Source: Channallabes apus (lineage: Eukaryota; Chordata; Actinopteri; Siluriformes; Clariidae). Taken from it: 64,000 nucleotides of DNA. The position numbers were made by a program, and so were the translations under genes. A model generated the notes under the pieces. The model was not told where the DNA came from. It saw only the letters and a list, made by a program, of their open reading frames with translations, and ran no database searches. Positions 35,484 through 47,015 of this stretch are shown piece after piece; positions within the stretch are counted from its first letter, which is position 1, and each line of letters starts with the position of its first letter. Where the stretch lies: assembly GCA_030522415.1 (NCBI GenBank), contig CM060121.1, forward strand, positions 8,220,976 through 8,284,975. Direction: 5' to 3'.

Positions 35484-35570
35484 AATTCAATTCAATTCAG
35501 TTTTATTTATATAGCACTTTTAAATGTCATTGTCTTAAAGCAACTTCACAAAATTGAAAGAAGATTATGG
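35484..35570 (-). repeat. Rex1-type LINE 3' tail fragment
   Basis: aattcaattcaattcagttttatttatatagcac matches the 3' end of the LINE at 6582-6640 in the same orientation; the copy is truncated after about 85 bp. Confidence 0.85.
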
Positions 35571-35839
35571 AAATGTGTAGGAGCAAGTAAAAATGTGTAT
35601 AGATAATTCATATACTATAATGTGTATATAATTTACTGTACAGTACTACATTATTTATGATTGAGTAATACTACTCTATTACAATATTACTCTACTGTCT
35701 ACTGTTTCTTAATTTGCTCTGTTGTAAGTCCATTGTCTTTGGAGATTAAATTATTTAAATAATTTAATAAAAAGCAAATTCATGAATAATGTTGGGTTTA
35801 TATTAAATTCATTCATAATAAAAAAGTTAATCGTACATG

Positions 35840-36362
35840 AAAACTATTTCGGCAAGCTTAGAAACATTTTATCCATATCTGATGCAGAAAAGCTCCCATG
35901 TACCTAGCCAGTCTTCTGACACATTACAATCCACCACGCTCCTTAAGATTGCAAAACTCCAGACTTCTGGTAGTTCTCATATTTATCTCCTAAGCTTTGG
36001 AATAGCCTTCCAGACAGTGTTCGGGGCTCAGACACAGTCTATCAGTTTAAAAGTAGACTCAAGACACATCTCTTTAATCTGGCTTACATATAATTCATCC
36101 CTTAACCTCGTACTCAAGTTTATCTAAATGCACACACTAGTGCTGCTAATATCCTGAACGGCATCTACGCTAATTCTTTCCACCTATCCTTTATTTTTCT
36201 ACCCATCCCGAGGAATCTGGAGATCCAAAAGAGAAAGTCCAACCCTATGAGGATCTTGAGGCATCCAGAGAATGATGACCTCCAGCTGAATTCTGCTTCA
36301 TGATGGTTTGGATCTACACATGCTGCTCCTAAGCGTCCAGTGATCCAGACCCCATCTGTCCT
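35840..36362 (+). pseudogene. LINE C-terminus and 3' UTR remnant, opposite orientation
   Basis: The plus strand contains a degraded C-terminal block of CR1/Rex1-type RT proteins (about 35980-36080, comparable to the last 35 residues of the LINE ending at 7615). A 3' UTR-like stretch follows to about 36362, where gypsy copy 3 begins. Confidence 0.6.
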
Positions 36363-36374
36363 CTGCACGTGCTT

Positions 36375-37785
36375 AATGGGCATGAGATGAGGCGACGTAG
36401 CTGGGACACGTGGAATGTGGGATTTATTCGTCGCATCGTAGAGGGAAGCAAAAGTCTGACCGCGCAGGGGTTGACAATCCTGGTTATGGTGAAGGGGCCG
36501 ATGTAACGGGGTGAGAGTTTGCGGGACAGGGTCTTAAGAGGGAGGTCTCTGGTGGAGAGCATGACTCTCTGCCCTATCCTGTACTTGGGGGCCTGAAAGC
36601 GTCTACGGTCTGCTTGCTCCTTGTAAATTCTGCCTTGTCGTAGCAGCGTCCTTCTGGCTTGGGTCCAGGTTCTCCTACAGCGGTGAATGAAGGCTTGGGC
36701 AGAGGGGACGCTGACGACCTCGTCCTGAGAGGGGAACAAGGGTGGTTGGTAGCCCAGGCAGCACTGGAAGGGGGACAGCCCAGTAGACGAAGAGACTAGG
36801 GAGTTGTGGGCGTATTCGACCCAGGGCAGGAATCTGCTCCACGGGGTGACATCCCGGTAGGTCATGCACCTCAGGGCGACCTCGAGGGCTTGGTTCTTCC
36901 TCTCCGTCCGCCCATTGGATTGAGGGTGGAAACCTGATGACAGGCTTGGGGTGGCTCCAATGAGCTTACAAAATGCCTTCCAGAACTGTGGGCCCCGATC
37001 AGACACAATGTCCTTGGGCAGGCCGTGGAGCTTAAATACGTGATTGATCATGAGCTCTGCAGTCTCCTTGGCGGACGGAAGTTTTGGTAGGGGGATAAAG
37101 TGAGCAGCTTTAGAGAACCAATCAACCACGGTCATGATGCAGGTGTGGCCGGTGGAGGGGGGTAGACCGGTGACGAAGTCCAGGGCGATGTTGGACCAGG
37201 GGCGATGAGGGATGGGCAGGGGTCTGAGGGGGCCAGCTGGGGCCGTGTTGACATGTTTGGATCTTATGCAGACATTGCATGCTGCAACAAAGCGGGAGAC
37301 GTCCTCCTTGAGGGTGGACCACCAAAACCGTTGCTGGGCTAGTGCCAGAGTTCTGGCGGTGCCTGGGTGGCAAGCGAGTTTGGAACTGTGGGCCCACTCC
37401 AGGACCTGAGAGCGCAGAGCGAGGGGAACGAAGAGACGGTTAGGAGGCACATTGCTTGGACTTGGTCCATGGGATAGGGCTTGCTTGACGCTGGTTTCGA
37501 TATTGAGCTCGGCCACGGCGAGGAGGCAGGGGGGTGGCAAAATAGTCTCACATGGGGCAGGGTCTTGGGTGGTCGTAAATATTCTTGAAAGCGCATCCGG
37601 CTTGGTGTTCTTAGACCCTGGTCGGTAGGAGAGGGTAAAGTTGAACCTCGCAAAGAACAGGGACCACTGGGCCTGACGAGAGTTGAGCCTCTTGGCGCTC
37701 CGTAGATACTCGAGGTTCTTGTGATCGGTCCGCACCAGGAATGGGACCTCCGTTCCCTCCAGCCAGTGTCTCCATTCCTCTGGAT
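36375..37785 (-). pseudogene. Gypsy copy 3 pol, second part: RNase H end and integrase
   Basis: The frame carries the last part of RNase H ('TDHKNLEYL', 'LSYRPGSKN'), the integrase zinc-binding segment ('HPGTARTL...CNVCIRSK'), the catalytic core with three acids ('LDFVTGL', 'SDRGPQF', 'NGRTERKNQ'), and the GPY/F-type module ('YIGPFTI', 'FHVSQLRRL'). After this it breaks off; no chromodomain follows. A few residues appear missing just after the second catalytic Asp ('DRGPQF' joins directly to 'WKAFC'). Integrase would insert cDNA into the chromosome; this copy lacks an intact upstream frame. Confidence 0.92.
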
Positions 37786-39156
37786 GGTGAGGATAGGGGC
37801 GGAGGTGAACCATTTCTTCAGCTCGCTGAAGGCTTTTTCGGATTCCAAGTTCCAGCAGAATTGGGTTTTGGTAGAGGTCAGAGCTGTTAGAGGGGCGGCA
37901 ATGGAGCTGTAGCCTCGGATAAACCGACGATAAAAGTTAGCAAAGCCTAAGAACCTCTGGAGTTCATGTTGAGAAGTAGGGGTGGGCCACCTAGTGACCG
38001 CTTCGAGTTTAGCAGGTTCCATCTCGATGCCCTTGGGGCTGATGGTGAATCCGAGGAACGTGGTAGCTGTGGTGTGGAACTCACACTTCTCAGCCTTGAT
38101 GAACAAGTTGTTCTCCAGGAGTCTCTGCAGCACCTGCCTGACATGATGTTGGTGTTCTTCTGGGTTGTGAGAAAAGATCAGGATATCGTCGAGATAGATG
38201 AATACGAATGAATTAAGGAAATCCCTGAGGACATCATTGATTAAGGCTTGAAACACTCCGGGGGCATTAGTAAGTCCAAAGGGAACCACCAGATACTCAT
38301 AATGTCCAGTTGGCGTATTAAAAGCTGTTTTCCACTCATCCCCTTCCCGAATGCGAACAAGGTGATAGGCGTTGCGCAGATCGAGCTTAGTGAAGGTGCT
38401 GGCCCCCTGAAGGAGTTCGAAGGCGGTAGACATTAGAGCTAGGGGGTATCGGTTCTTAATGGTGATGTTGTTAAGGCCCCTATAATCAATGCACGGACGA
38501 AGGGAACCATCTTTCTTGCCTACGAAGAAGAATCCCGCCCCTGCCGGAGAGGAAGAGGGGCGGATGATTCCTGCGGCCAGAGATTCCGTGATGTACTGGT
38601 CCATGGCTTGGCGTTCTTTGGGCGACAGTGAGTAAAGACGGCCCTTGTGGGGGGAGGTGCCTGGGAGGAGGTCAATGGCGCAGTCGTATGGTCGGTGGGG
38701 GGGAAGAGAGACTGCACGTGATTTACTGAACACAGTCCTGAGGTCATGGTATTCTGGGGGAACACAGGTGAGGTCCGATGGCTCCTTTGTGGGGACTGGA
38801 TCGAGGCAGGGCGTAGTGGCGGCGCGTAAACATGACGTGGAGCATGATGGACACCAGGCTACGATCGAGTTCCTGACCCAATCAATGTGCGGATTGTGTT
38901 GGGTTAACCAGGGGAGGCCTAGGACGACCGTGGCATGTGACCCCTCCATGATGAACAGCGACGTTTGTTCTGAGTGGTTGCCGGAGACCTTTAGGCCAAT
39001 GAGAGGGGTTCTGTGGGTGATAGATGGGAGTGGACTCCCGTCGAGAGCCTGGACCTTGAGGTGGTTCTCCAAGGGCAGCGCAGGAATACCCAGGGTCTCA
39101 GCTGAAGCCGCATTCAACAGGTTACGATCCGAACCCGAGTCGACCAGTGCCTGCAC
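37786..39156 (-). pseudogene. Gypsy copy 3 pol, first part: protease and reverse transcriptase
   Basis: Protease motif 'LVDSGSDRN' lies near the start, then linker '[11 protein letters not shown]', RT blocks '[11 protein letters not shown]', '[11 protein letters not shown]', '[13 protein letters not shown]' and the catalytic 'YLDDILIFS', then '[12 protein letters not shown]'. Near 37785 the sequence jumps from the beginning of RNase H ('SAPILT') to its middle ('EEWRHWLEG') with a change of frame. Comparison with copy 2 indicates that close to 60 codons, including catalytic acids, are deleted. The open frame continuing to 37339 is out of phase and meaningless. Confidence 0.93.
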
Positions 39157-39278
39157 TAGGTGGGTCTGTCGCTCATGGATGAAGAGGATGGGAAGCAGAT
39201 GACGTTGGTCTGGGAGCCTTCTTGGAGTCTCGCCCTCTAGTGCTCCCAGCTGAACTAGAGGGTGCCCTCTTTTACTGG

Positions 39279-39324
39279 ACAGTTCTTCAGCAGGTGTCCT
39301 GATTTCCCACAGTAGAAGCAGGCC
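39279..39324 (-). other. CCHC zinc knuckle of gypsy copy 3 Gag
   Basis: The minus strand reads C-x2-C-x4-H-x4-C ('[14 protein letters not shown]'), the nucleic-acid-binding motif of Gag. It is in a different frame from the upstream gag ORF, showing a frameshift near 39500. Confidence 0.9.
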
Positions 39325-39456
39325 CCCTCCACTCGCTGGCGGTGACGCTCCTCTGGGGTGATGCGGGTTCTGCCCAGTTGCATGGGTTCCTCCTGGGGTT
39401 CAACTCGTGGAGGTGGGAGTCGCGGTAGTGCCCTGGGTGGAGAAAATCGGGCTGAC

Positions 39457-40113
39457 CTACGAAGACGGAGGCGGGCATCTACTCGACGAGGGGAAGGGAA
39501 GCTCTCGCGAGATTAGCTCATCTTGGAGCTTCTCTGTCAGGCCCTCCAAAAAGACGTCGCATAATGCTCGGTTATTCCAACCGCTGGGGAGGGCCAGGGT
39601 CTGGAACTCAATGGCATATTCATAGGCCGAGCGCGAGCCCTGGCGAAGATTCAGCAGTTTTCGGCCCACCCCCCTGCCATGGCATGAGCGGTCAAACACC
39701 CTCTTCATCTCTCTGGCGAAGTCTCCGTAATTGGAACAGCAGGGGTCGTGGGCATCCCAAAGCGCGGTGCTCCATTCACGGGCGCGTCCTGACAGGAGTG
39801 TGATGACGTAAGCCACCTTAGATCGTTCGGTGGAAAAGGCGGAGGCTTGGAGCTCGAAGATCAGGGAACACTGAGATAAGAAGGAGCGACAGGTGCCTGG
39901 ATCTCCCTCGTAGGTGGGAGGAGCAGGGAGGCGTGGTTCCTGTTGCGCATGTGAGCTTGCTCCTTGCGGTAGGGAGAGTTGGAGTCTCTGGAGCTGAGAC
40001 ATGACGTCGGCGAGAGACTGCTTGGTGCTGAGCAGTTCCTGTTGGTGAGTCCCGAGTAGGGCACCTTGACTGTCCAATGCCGCTCTCATATGGTCAGAAG
40101 CCGCTGGATCCAT
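39457..40113 (-). pseudogene. Gypsy copy 3 gag, frameshifted near its end
   Basis: The likely start is the ATG at 40113-40111 ('MDPAASDHM'), five bases after the primer-binding site; the frame is also open upstream into the LTR. The protein has a coiled N-terminal region, then the retrotransposon Gag core ('YEGDPGTCRSFLSQCSLIF', 'LSGRAREWSTALWD', 'FLEGLTEKLQDELI'). It goes out of frame around 39500, so the C-terminal basic segment and zinc knuckle lie in another frame. About 219 codons to the stop. Confidence 0.9.
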
Positions 40114-40118
40114 AGCTG

Positions 40119-40129
40119 GCTGGATTATT
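40119..40129 (-). other. Putative self-priming primer-binding site of gypsy copy 3
   Basis: One base inside the 5' LTR, the sense strand reads AATAATCCAGC. This is the exact 11-nt complement of GCTGGATTATT at 40539-40529 in the 5' LTR, about 30 nt downstream of a TTTAA box (40570-40565). The same layout is seen in copy 2. Eleven nucleotides is also the pairing length known for Tf1. Confidence 0.7.
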
Positions 40130-40130
40130 C

Positions 40131-40734
40131 TGTCACGAACGCAGGCAGAACGATATGAATCCAAGTGTGGATACTGACTATATAGATGTGGGGGCGTGGT
40201 CGGGGGCGTGAGCAAGGGTCGAATGCCATGAGTCCGTCAGCGAAGCGTCCAAAGCAAAAACACGAGACTACGAGAGCCGTAGTCAAAAGGGGAAGCATAA
40301 GGTCAAAACCGGGAAGACAATCAGCGAGGCAAAAATGAAACCAAAAGGACGAGAGACGGGAGCCGTAAATCAAAAGGGAAGAGCGTGGGTCGAAATCGGG
40401 AGATCAAAAGGGCAGGCAAACAATCCAAATCGGTAAGCAGAAATTAAAAAACGAGAAAAAACAAAGCGAGGTCGTAACATGAAAGCCAGAGAAAAGAAAA
40501 CGCGAGAGAATCGAGGTATAACACACACAATAATCCAGCGATCTGAGCAGCACGCCGCGCATGCTTAAATCGCTGGAGTAATCAGTCAGGGAATGAGAAA
40601 CAGGTGAGCAGACGGGGCGGAAACGGGGGCGTGGGAAATGCGCAAGCTGGGCTAGGGGAAACATGAGCACGTGAGGAACAGTGACAGCGTGGGAAAAAAA
40701 AAAACAAACGGCCGACAGACCGTGACTCGTGACA
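40131..40734 (-). repeat. 5' LTR of gypsy copy 3
   Basis: 604 bp with 8-bp inverted ends (tgtcacga...tcgtgaca). Contains a TATA-like box (sense 40570-40565) and the predicted RNA start near 40539. The matching 3' LTR is absent from the window's left flank. Confidence 0.9.
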
Positions 40735-40837
40735 ATCCAAGCACATCCTGTTAGTGGCACTCGTAAGTGAAATGTGCTTCCTATTTTCTCCTGGTGCTGC
40801 TAACGTGTCAGGCCGCGCAAATCATTTGTTAAGCAAA

Positions 40838-41310
40838 ATGTCATGCAACCGTGTTAGTGTAAGCACAAGCAGTGTTTGGATGAAATTTCTTGTGAATGAA
40901 GACCTTTTGAATGAATTGACCTTTAAGGAAGACTTCAGGCACAGTACAGTGACGAGACTCTTCGCAGGAGTAAAACATTTGAATGGTGCAAACATTTTAA
41001 AGAAGGCCGTACATCAGTGAATGACGATCCTGGCCTTGGAGGCTCGGAAACCACTGCAGTCATTCCTGTGAGCATTCAGCGAGTGGAACAAATGATCCTT
41101 GAAAATTTAAAGATAATTTCACTGCCAACCTTGCATGAAGAAATGCTTCTGTACGGAGAGCGTTCCCTGCAATTTCCAACTGTTTGGGCTATTAAATGAG
41201 TTCCTGGGAGGCCAGGAACTCATAGAAAACTTTCCACTTTGACAGCATCCAAACACTGGAATGGTTGCATTAGTGTAGCAGGGGATTATATAGAGAAATG
41301 AAGGTCATTA
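40838..41310 (+). pseudogene. Mariner-family transposase, internally deleted
   Basis: The N-terminal part reads as a mariner-type helix-turn-helix region: 'VWMKFLVNE', then in shifted frames 'HFKEGRTSVNDDPG' and 'ERVEQMILENLKI'-like sequence (about 40880-41160). It then jumps to the closing 'AGDYIEK' and stop at about 41280-41308. The catalytic centre between them is deleted. Same family as the fragment at 12060-12384. The gypsy copy 3 LTR lies about 100 bp to the left. Confidence 0.72.
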
Positions 41311-42567
41311 CTATACTCTCATATCACTGTATATTAGAACAGTACACATACAGAGGGGCACAAAAATGTATAAACAATTCAACATGAAAAATATATGCCT
41401 CCCTTTTGCAATGGTGAGACTACTGATATCTTTATAGGAAACATAATACTACACTGCCATAATTCAATACAAGTTGTAAAAAGGGGCATAAATAACTACT
41501 GTTGAACTGTATATAATTTTTTTTTGCCCCTATGTATGTGGTTGTTTACTATTATAGTAATACGGTACATAACAAATAATGTGCTATAGTAATGTCAACT
41601 AACCAGGTTTTACTATTCACTAACACAAATCCTGCCTGAACTGAGTACATGAAAATTCAGTATACCTCCAGGTGTAACTCGTTGACAATTCCATTATTAT
41701 GTACGTGTGTGCAGCAGACGCTGCTTCTTTCAGGGGCTCTTCTACTTTGCATGATGAAATTATACACTCTTACATCACTCTAAAATGGAAAGAAATAAAA
41801 ACTCACACACCAAGCCATGGTACTGAAAGGCTTAGCTTCTAAAGATTTTTTTCTCTCCATTTCTAACTGAAGGAGGTTATGTATAATATGAAGTGTTCTA
41901 GACTTCCTGGAGTCTAAACCTGTGTTTCTTGTCTGCCCTCCAAGATATCGTTCTTGACAAAATAAGTGTGCTTTTGTATTTTTCTTTTAATAAACAATGC
42001 TGTGTGGTAACTGAACAGACACTGAAACAAAAACCACTATAAGCCACCTATAGGCTGATGGGGCGGGCAGCTTTTTAGCAATGTTATCCCACAGGAACAG
42101 CACGTGTTACTCAATGTGTTTCAAAGTAAATTTGGGCCTCTGGGATAAAACTCTTTCCTTTTCTGCCTTTGATTTCAGGATCAGGTTATGATTCAAAGAA
42201 GCATTTTTAAATTGCTATAGCTTCTTTTTCTTCCCAGTGTGGATTAAATTTAAATGCCACATCACACATAATCTCACATAAAAGAAGCAGTATTTTATGA
42301 ACAATAGCCTAAATTATTATGAATAGGCCCCCTTGTTTGTTTTTTCTGAACAATCAGAACAATTAAGCATGTTTTTTTTATTTTGTCCTCAACAATTATA
42401 TTACAATGTATATGTTATTACACATGTAAGAACTGGAAATTGTAATGGCTATATTTATTTTATTATTATGCTGTTTTTAATTATTATGCAGAATGCAATT
42501 TGAAAACCTTTAATGTGTCGTAATGAACATAAAATCCGAAACATCTATACATATATTGAATATGAAG
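41311..42567. other. No gene recognised
   Basis: AT-rich sequence without coding similarity or clear repeat. Confidence 0.5.
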
Positions 42568-42848
42568 ATCACTCACTCACTCATCCATACAGCTTTATCC
42601 TGTATACAGGCCCTAGAGCCTATTTTAGGATTAGGGTGCCAATTCATCGCAGGGCACATACACACTCACGCACACATACTACGGGCAATTTGAGAATGCA
42701 AATCAGCCTATGGACTGCATGCCTTTGGACTGTTGGAGAGAACCAGAGCACCTGGGAGAAACATGCCAACTCCATGCATACAGACCTGTGGCAGGAATCC
42801 AAATATACCCTGGAGGTGCAAGCGACAGTGCTCACCACTAAGCCATGT
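42568..42848 (-). repeat. Main-family SINE, inverted, degenerate
   Basis: Tail (tcactcactcactc) at 42570, 'cctagagcctattttagga', 'catgcctttggactgttgga', and 'ctggaggtgcaagcgacagtgctcaccactaagcc' as the tRNA-like head at 42810-42845. Confidence 0.9.
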
Positions 42849-43935
42849 GAAACTATGCATATAAGGATAATTTTTTAAAAAGAGAAACACACTTTCGAAC
42901 CATAAACATATTTAACATTTCATTTATTAATAAAAATGCCCTATTTTGAGACTTAGTTTGCTGTCTCGTCTATTAAACTTAAAGGTCTATGCATATGTTT
43001 GTGCCTGCGTATTATTTGAAAGTGCCAGAATTGCCCACGCGAGCTGCTGTTTCAATGCTGTTTTCATTCTCATTGTAATTCCACAATTGCTCAGTAGATT
43101 TAAAGTCAATGGGCCATGATTTTTTTTCTCTCTCTTTCTCTCTCTTTCCAATTGCAACCATGGAGTCAATGTTTTTCATGCAGTATGAGATGATGCATTG
43201 TCCTGCATGAAATTTGTTTTATTTCAGAAAGCGCAATTCTTTCTTTTGGTCTTTCAGGAACTCCACATATATTGCAGAGATCATTTCGACACCTTCAGGG
43301 ACTATTAAGGCACCTACTGTACCATCTCACTCTCTAACATTCTGACTTAAATCATCACTCTGCCACCTCCTTGCCCTGAGGTCTCAAATTTTGTTGGAAA
43401 AGGGTGACCATTCACCACATGTCCAGAACTCTATCAATTTTGTCTGAAAAATATTCGTATGACCTCTGATTCTCTCACAAATCTTTTCAGTTTTGTGGTC
43501 TCTATTCAGTTTTCGTGGAATATCACTTTAAGACCTTTTATTATTTCATGGTCTTTAGAAAGATATTTCTTACTCACCATACTCGCAGGGGAACTGTGAC
43601 TTGCTTAATAATGTGGGATAACCTCTCTTAAGCAGGTTTAATTAAGATCACATGGCAAACTAATTAACAAGCCTGCCTGAGACTGATACCAATTATCTAC
43701 AACATATGAGGGAAAAAAAAAAATTTTCAACTGAAACCTGCATTTTCATTTATTTTAAATCCTACTGATATGTCACTTGCATAATAATTTGGAACTTGGT
43801 GTATCCAGCTTGATGAATGTATTGTTAAATACTGTACACCATTTGTTTAGTTTTTTTCACTGCAATTTCTTCTACTGTTCTACTAATTGAGGTTAAAAAT
43901 CAATTAATCAATTATTTCTGATATAAGTCACTTTG
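42849..43935. other. Unassigned, possibly an old DNA-transposon remnant
   Basis: No reading frame with a known domain. The stretch 42990-43810 has the look of a dispersed repeat (ends around 'gcataataatttggaacttggtgta'), but no terminal repeats or target duplication could be defined. Confidence 0.3.
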
Positions 43936-44165
43936 TGATTAGCACTGTCACCTTGCACCTCCAGGATCCGGCTTCGATTCCCCCTCCTCGGGGACTGTGT
44001 TGCATGTTCTCCCCGTGCTTGGTGGGTTTGTTCCAGATACTCTGGTTTCCTACCACACTCCAAAGTCATGCAGATTAGGCTAATTGGCGTTCCCAGATTG
44101 CCCATATTGAGTGAATGTGCAAATGAATGTTAACCGGAGGTCCTACCACAGTCGTAAAAACAGGA
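43936..44165 (+). repeat. Main-family SINE, degenerate
   Basis: Starts 'gattagcactgtcaccttgcacctccagg' (tRNA-like head without its first bases) and includes 'catgttctccccgtgcttggtgggttt' and 'ggctaattggcgttcccagattgccc', fading out after 44110. Confidence 0.88.
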
Positions 44166-45025
44166 TTAAATGCATTAGTCACTATTGGCCTCCACAGTTT
44201 CTAGTTGGACTATAGAGGCTCCTAGATAGGTGGAGAGATAAGACACTATATCAGTATTTCGTTGGTAGAAGTTTCCAGCTGTCTGGAAGATTCTAGAAAA
44301 ACGATTCTAGATGAGGCACCTGTGGCGAGACAGTGCCTTAATACTATGGGAAATTCCAAGCAAAACTTTAAATGAAAACTGAAAACTTTAAATTGTAAAC
44401 AAATATTTATTTTAGCACCCTTATTTTGGAAATAAAGTAGATACACTGATTGATGTAACACATGAAATAAAGTTGTAAAATTATAAACTTTTGGCCTTAA
44501 CTGTAGTTCATTAAAAACACTCTTATTACAGATATTACATTTATGCTAACTTAGCAAAATGAGTAGCTAGCCAATAATAATATGAACATTAATATTAAGG
44601 GTAATGTTTGTTATTTGATACATACCATTACATAGAGAGACTTACAATAGTGCTCTGAACTCTCTATCCGTAAATTCATTGTCACACTATTTGACTAGAT
44701 CGAGGTCTGACTGCGCCATCAGTCTAAAAACTCCATTATAAAAATAGCATAGTATGAAAAACATGCAATACAAGCCTGTTTAAAAAAAAAAGTAAAGGAA
44801 GTTCATTCCACCATCTCAGCACCAGAACAGGAAAGAGACTTGATGCAGGCCTTTCTTGTACCATGACAGATGGTTAGTCCACCTGAGTAATAATAAAGTA
44901 TTGGACAGAACATTGTACAATACATTGTACAATAATTAATAAAATAATTACAGTAAAGGCTCTGAAGTAAATCTGTACAGAATAACTTGTTCTTCTGGGC
45001 TCATTCTGTATTTGTTGCCGTCCAT
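44166..45025. other. No gene recognised
   Basis: Unique-looking AT-rich sequence. Confidence 0.5.
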
Positions 45026-45185
45026 CTTGTCTTCAGCCCGGAGCAGTTACCCAGTCTCTGCTGATGAAACCCGATCCCTTTCACATGATGCTCCCACCAC
45101 CATACATCATTGTGTGGATAATGTTCTGGATTTCCTCTAAATCTAATACTATAATGTACTACCACAATTGTCCAAATTGAGTTTG
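45026..45185 (-). repeat. Tc1-like element fragment
   Basis: 'cacatgatgctcccaccaccatacatcattgtgtggataatgttctgg' is the reverse of the transposase segment encoding the stretch around the second catalytic Asp in fish Tc1 elements. Only about 150 bp remain. Confidence 0.55.
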
Positions 45186-45189
45186 ATTT

Positions 45190-45656
45190 ACAGTTCCAGT
45201 CAAAAGTTTGCAGACACCTTCTAACTGATTTTAACATTTTCTAACATTTTCTAACATTTTCTACATTCTAAAACAATACTTCTAAATAGTACTAAGATTT
45301 TGAAAGAAATAACACATGGTATTAGATAATTAAGTTAAAATAACAACAGTCAGTTGGTATTTTAAGACATGGAATAGTTTTTGCAAGAACACTATTGTCA
45401 GGTGCATTTGAAAAACTCATCAATTACCATGATGAAACTGGCTCTCATGCAGACCATCCCAGGAAATCAAAACCAAAACCTACCTCTGCTGCAGAGAAGC
45501 TCATTTAGAGTTACCAGCCTCAAAAATTACCAGTTAACAGCACCTCAAATTAAAGCTGTTGTTGCATCCAGCATAGTTTTACAGAAAGAAAGAAATAAAA
45601 AATTAGGAAATAACATAGAAATAGAAGGTGTGTCCAAACTTTTGACTGGTAGTGTA
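45190..45656 (+). mobile_element. Tc1-like deletion derivative with TIRs
   Basis: The left terminus acagttccagtcaaaagtttgcagacacctt and the right terminus ('aaggtgtgtccaaacttttgactggtagtgta') are inverted copies. Inside, 45400-45560 encodes, in shifting frames, part of a Tc1 N-terminal DNA-binding domain (a 'PRKSKP' linker and 'VTSLKNYQLTAPQI'-like block). The catalytic part is missing. Confidence 0.82.
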
Positions 45657-46688
45657 TTGTATTATTGTCTGATGAAAGTAGTAGAATATTCAAATGATCT
45701 ACTTATGTTACAACACCAAGCCTTGGTTTAAGCCCGTCTTCTCCTTAGATATCAGATGACTGATCTGGATCTGACCCAGATTCGCATTGCCCTTGGCAAA
45801 TAACCATCACATCCACCACTCCTCTAGACTTCCATTGCTCTTTGACTTCCATTGGCCACTATAATTTGGTTCTTTATATCAACTCAAAATAAATACATCA
45901 GTGTAGACTTTAGTACTACAACTTACCAGATGGCATTGCTGCAGTTTTCTCTTCCAAATACTTGACAAACCTGATTAAGCAGAAGCAATAAAACAATTTT
46001 CAACATCTGAGCATATGTGTTTCAGCTTGTTTTATTCCTCTGTACATCAAGTGATGAAACTTTACTTTGTATCTAATTAGAAACCAGTTTGTTAACAGAG
46101 TATATCTGTACACAGTAAACAGATTGTACAAAATGTATCCAAATAGCTTCTGGAGATGAGAAATCAACAACTAGTTACCAACATCGACATCTGGATTATA
46201 TTTTACATAAGCGATGTACAGGCCCAGAAATTGAAAATATATATTTTAATCTAATGCAAAACTCATACCACTTTGCTGTAGAAAGTATGTGTAGCCAGGG
46301 GTAGAATTCATTTTCCATAACAGTGGTTTAGTGCAGGCAATGATTCAAATCACAGGTTTCTATTCAGTGTGCTTGGTTTAATATGGTCCATGTTCTGGAT
46401 TAACGGCTAATTCACAGTGATTTGAATAGTGGATGCTAATGATAAGCATTTTCACAGATACTGTATGGTGAGGTTTTCTGTATGCAGGAGGCACTGATTT
46501 AACATTTAGGGAAGGAGTCTCCAGTGTTGGCTGCTTATTAATGGTCAGTAAGTGCGTCAAAAAATAAGACTTTGTGTATTGTATTTCTTTGTGAGAACAT
46601 TGTTTAGTTTTTTTGTCTTAACTTCCAGGGGGGGAAACAGTAAGACCAGTGAAGGAAGGACTGTTTATAATTATAACGGGTCTAATTT
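45657..46688. other. No gene recognised
   Basis: AT-rich; no coding similarity. Confidence 0.5.
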
Positions 46689-46689
46689 C

Positions 46690-47015
46690 TCCCCGGCCAG
46701 GCTTGATTCCCATCTCTGTGTGCATGGAGTTAGCATGTTCTCCCTGTGCTTGGTGGGTTTCCTCCGGGTACTCCGGTTTCCTCCCACAGTCCAAAGATAT
46801 GCAGGTTAGGCTAATTGGCGTTCCTAAATTGCCCGTAGTGTGTGATTGGGTGTGTGAGTGTGTGTATGTGTGTGTGCCCTGCGATGGATTGGCACCCTGT
46901 CCAGGGTGTACCCCTCCTAGTGCCCGAAGTCTCCTGGGATAGGCTCCAGGTCCCCCGCGACCCTGAACACAGGATTAAGCGGTATAGAAGATGAATGAAT
47001 GGATGAATGAATAAT
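46690..47015 (+). repeat. Main-family SINE lacking the tRNA-like head
   Basis: From 'ccccggccaggcttgattcccatctctgtg' to an (ATGA)n tail (46992-47012). Very close to the copy at 2072-2392, so relatively young; 5'-truncated. Confidence 0.93.

Larger units (their letters stand above)
36365..40734 (-). mobile_element. Ty3/gypsy retrotransposon (copy 3), 3' end missing
   Basis: Order on the minus strand: 5' LTR, primer-binding site, gag, zinc knuckle, protease, RT, RNase H, integrase, GPY/F module. Sequence stops at about 36365, before the chromodomain and 3' LTR, next to a LINE remnant. Frameshifts in gag and a deletion in RNase H make it defective. Related to copy 1 and more distantly to copy 2. 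Confidence 0.93.
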
